Assembly: GCA_947095585.1 (NCBI GenBank)
Contig: OX352761.1
Span: forward strand, 85,365,919 to 85,429,918
Length of the DNA: 64,000 nucleotides
From: Nephrocerus scutellatus
Taxonomy: Eukaryota > Arthropoda > Insecta > Diptera > Pipunculidae
Direction of reading: 5' to 3'
In this document: piece by piece, positions 62,913 through 64,000 of the stretch
Layout of the letters: each line of letters begins with the position of its first letter
How positions within the stretch are numbered: position 1 is the stretch's first letter
Notes under the pieces: generated by a model
The model's database searches: none
Seen by the model: only the letters and a program-made list of their open reading frames with translations
Told to the model about the DNA's origin: nothing
Program-made: the position numbers and the translations under genes

Positions 62913-64000
62913 CTTGAAATTTTCGTTGTAATTCTGTTATCGGAGAATTGTGGTGAAAATCCACCACCAAATGGGAAAAACATAGCGCACGTTTGGTACG
63001 ACGTGCACACGACGACGTACGAAGTATTAGGTACTTCTAAAATTCTTTCTTTTGAAGTTGAGTTAAGCTGTTGAGCAGTGTGAGTGTGTAACCGGTTCCT
63101 CATATAATATGATACAAAACACAAATTAAAAATGCACTCACACAACTGATGCTAGAACCCGTTTGAATTGCGGAACCCATTCATTTTTGTATAAATTTTT
63201 TTATTCTGCTTCGTTCCTCTTGATATCTCTATACTCTTTGCTTTCAATAATATTTCGGTTATTCCTTAATAAACAGAATTTCGCTGTCATCAAATGTCAA
63301 AACTGGTAGACTACCGCTAGAACAGTCTCTGCTGCTTATCCCACTTCTTGATATTTCATGATCCGTCAAATACACTAAATCACTAAATTACCATATCTTT
63401 GGCTGGTAAATATCATCTCGTCCTGTGCCCGATCTTTCTTATTTTTAATTTTTTTTGATTCCGCGCGAAAATTTGTTTTTCTTATCTCTTTTCTTCTATT
63501 TTTTTTACAGCGCTTTTTGCTTTAATCATTATATTTTACCGATTTCACTTTCCACAAACAAGGAATTCTCATTGTCATTATCATCAGCACCAGCTGCTCA
63601 GCTGCTGAATTCTTGACCGCAGCAAATGTATCAATGTTACTTGACAAAAACATTGAAACGCATGCAAACGAGCAATGATACTTGAATGAGCCAAGCTTCA
63701 AGACATATTGTCAAGAACATTGATTGTATGGCGCGTTAGTGAATCCAAGTGATTTCCATTCCCCGCGCGGCGCGCAGTATTGTAAATGAAATTGATGAAC
63801 TACTTAAAAAACTTCTTAATTTGACATTTGTAAACGACGTGTGATCGTAAATATATTTCATATTAATTTTTCTTTGTTTTACAAATTAATTAAATTCGTG
63901 AGTGCTAAATAAATATGAAATTGATTTTTTTATGTTGTTATGGTAAGAAGAAAACGCAATTTACGTGGCTTTTAGATTTTCAAAAATGTATTACTAGTTA
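62913..64000. other. No recognised gene
   Basis: Mostly AT-rich with a GC patch CCCCGCGCGGCGCGC at 63761-63775. No coding frame or repeat that I can support. Confidence 0.4.

Noticed and set aside
62813..63145. 110-codon minus-strand ORF
   Set aside because: Half of it is the complement of the tandem-array end block (FKFSILTSRAR recurs at 54698-54895 for the same reason); no gene evidence.

Overview
The window is a stretch of insect nuclear DNA, most probably from a higher fly (Brachycera). The only two host genes I recognise with confidence, both on the minus strand, encode Mediator subunit 28 (32392-32892) and NAD(P)H-hydrate epimerase (31103-31932). From memory of the families, both look closest to Drosophila-type orthologues, and the epimerase has short GT-AG introns of 48 and 63 nt. 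A tephritid-like fly is a guess from the transposon mix. Nearly everything else is transposable elements, their fragments and AT-rich satellites.

Layout. 1-1375: LINE with an APE endonuclease, minus strand, running off the edge. 2150-6550: decayed Ty3/gypsy element, minus strand, whose gag frame begins with a RING-H2 finger. 7541-8728: two AT-rich tandem-repeat blocks, the second a seven-copy 71-73 bp array with alternating subtypes. 9448-9881: near-perfect foldback element. 11025-18309: BEL/Pao retrotransposon with both LTRs and a perfect 5-bp target duplication (ATAAC) but a scrambled coding region. 18390-21650: MADF-like ORF, several MITEs and a TA-flanked mariner-like MITE. 22212-25185: LINE with a long endonuclease-RT ORF.

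19617-26926 and 34035-36157 are colinear arms of a large, previously hidden inverted repeat with a 7.1 kb spacer. The spacer holds the two host genes plus LINE, Tc1/mariner and mariner fragments. The left arm has grown by LINE and tandem-array insertions that the right arm lacks.

37512-38218: more MITEs. 38238-41847: Ty3/gypsy element with two LTRs that has lost its reverse transcriptase but keeps an open integrase. 41985-44219: DD41D IS630-Tc1-mariner transposon with an intact 363-aa transposase; its 5' junction (flank, inverted repeat, leader and first codons) is repeated three times. 45450-48010: second, unrelated decayed gypsy, minus strand. 48555-52380: nest of LINE and gypsy fragments inserted into each other. 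52585-54780: long array of a 114-123 bp repeat split by a LINE; relatives occur at 25680, 30660, 34490, 61750 and 62735. 54795-55083: tRNA-derived SINE with a perfect 12-bp target duplication. 55786-56530: satellite with an exact 118-bp period. 58066-59153: P-element-like transposase remnant with THAP domain, two introns and coiled coil. 60231-60800: unidentified conserved-looking frame with one internal stop.

The genes do not form a pathway. Apart from the two housekeeping genes, the window records repeated insertion, nesting, tandem amplification and inversion of mobile DNA. The DD41D transposon is the only element whose protein looks intact enough to be active.
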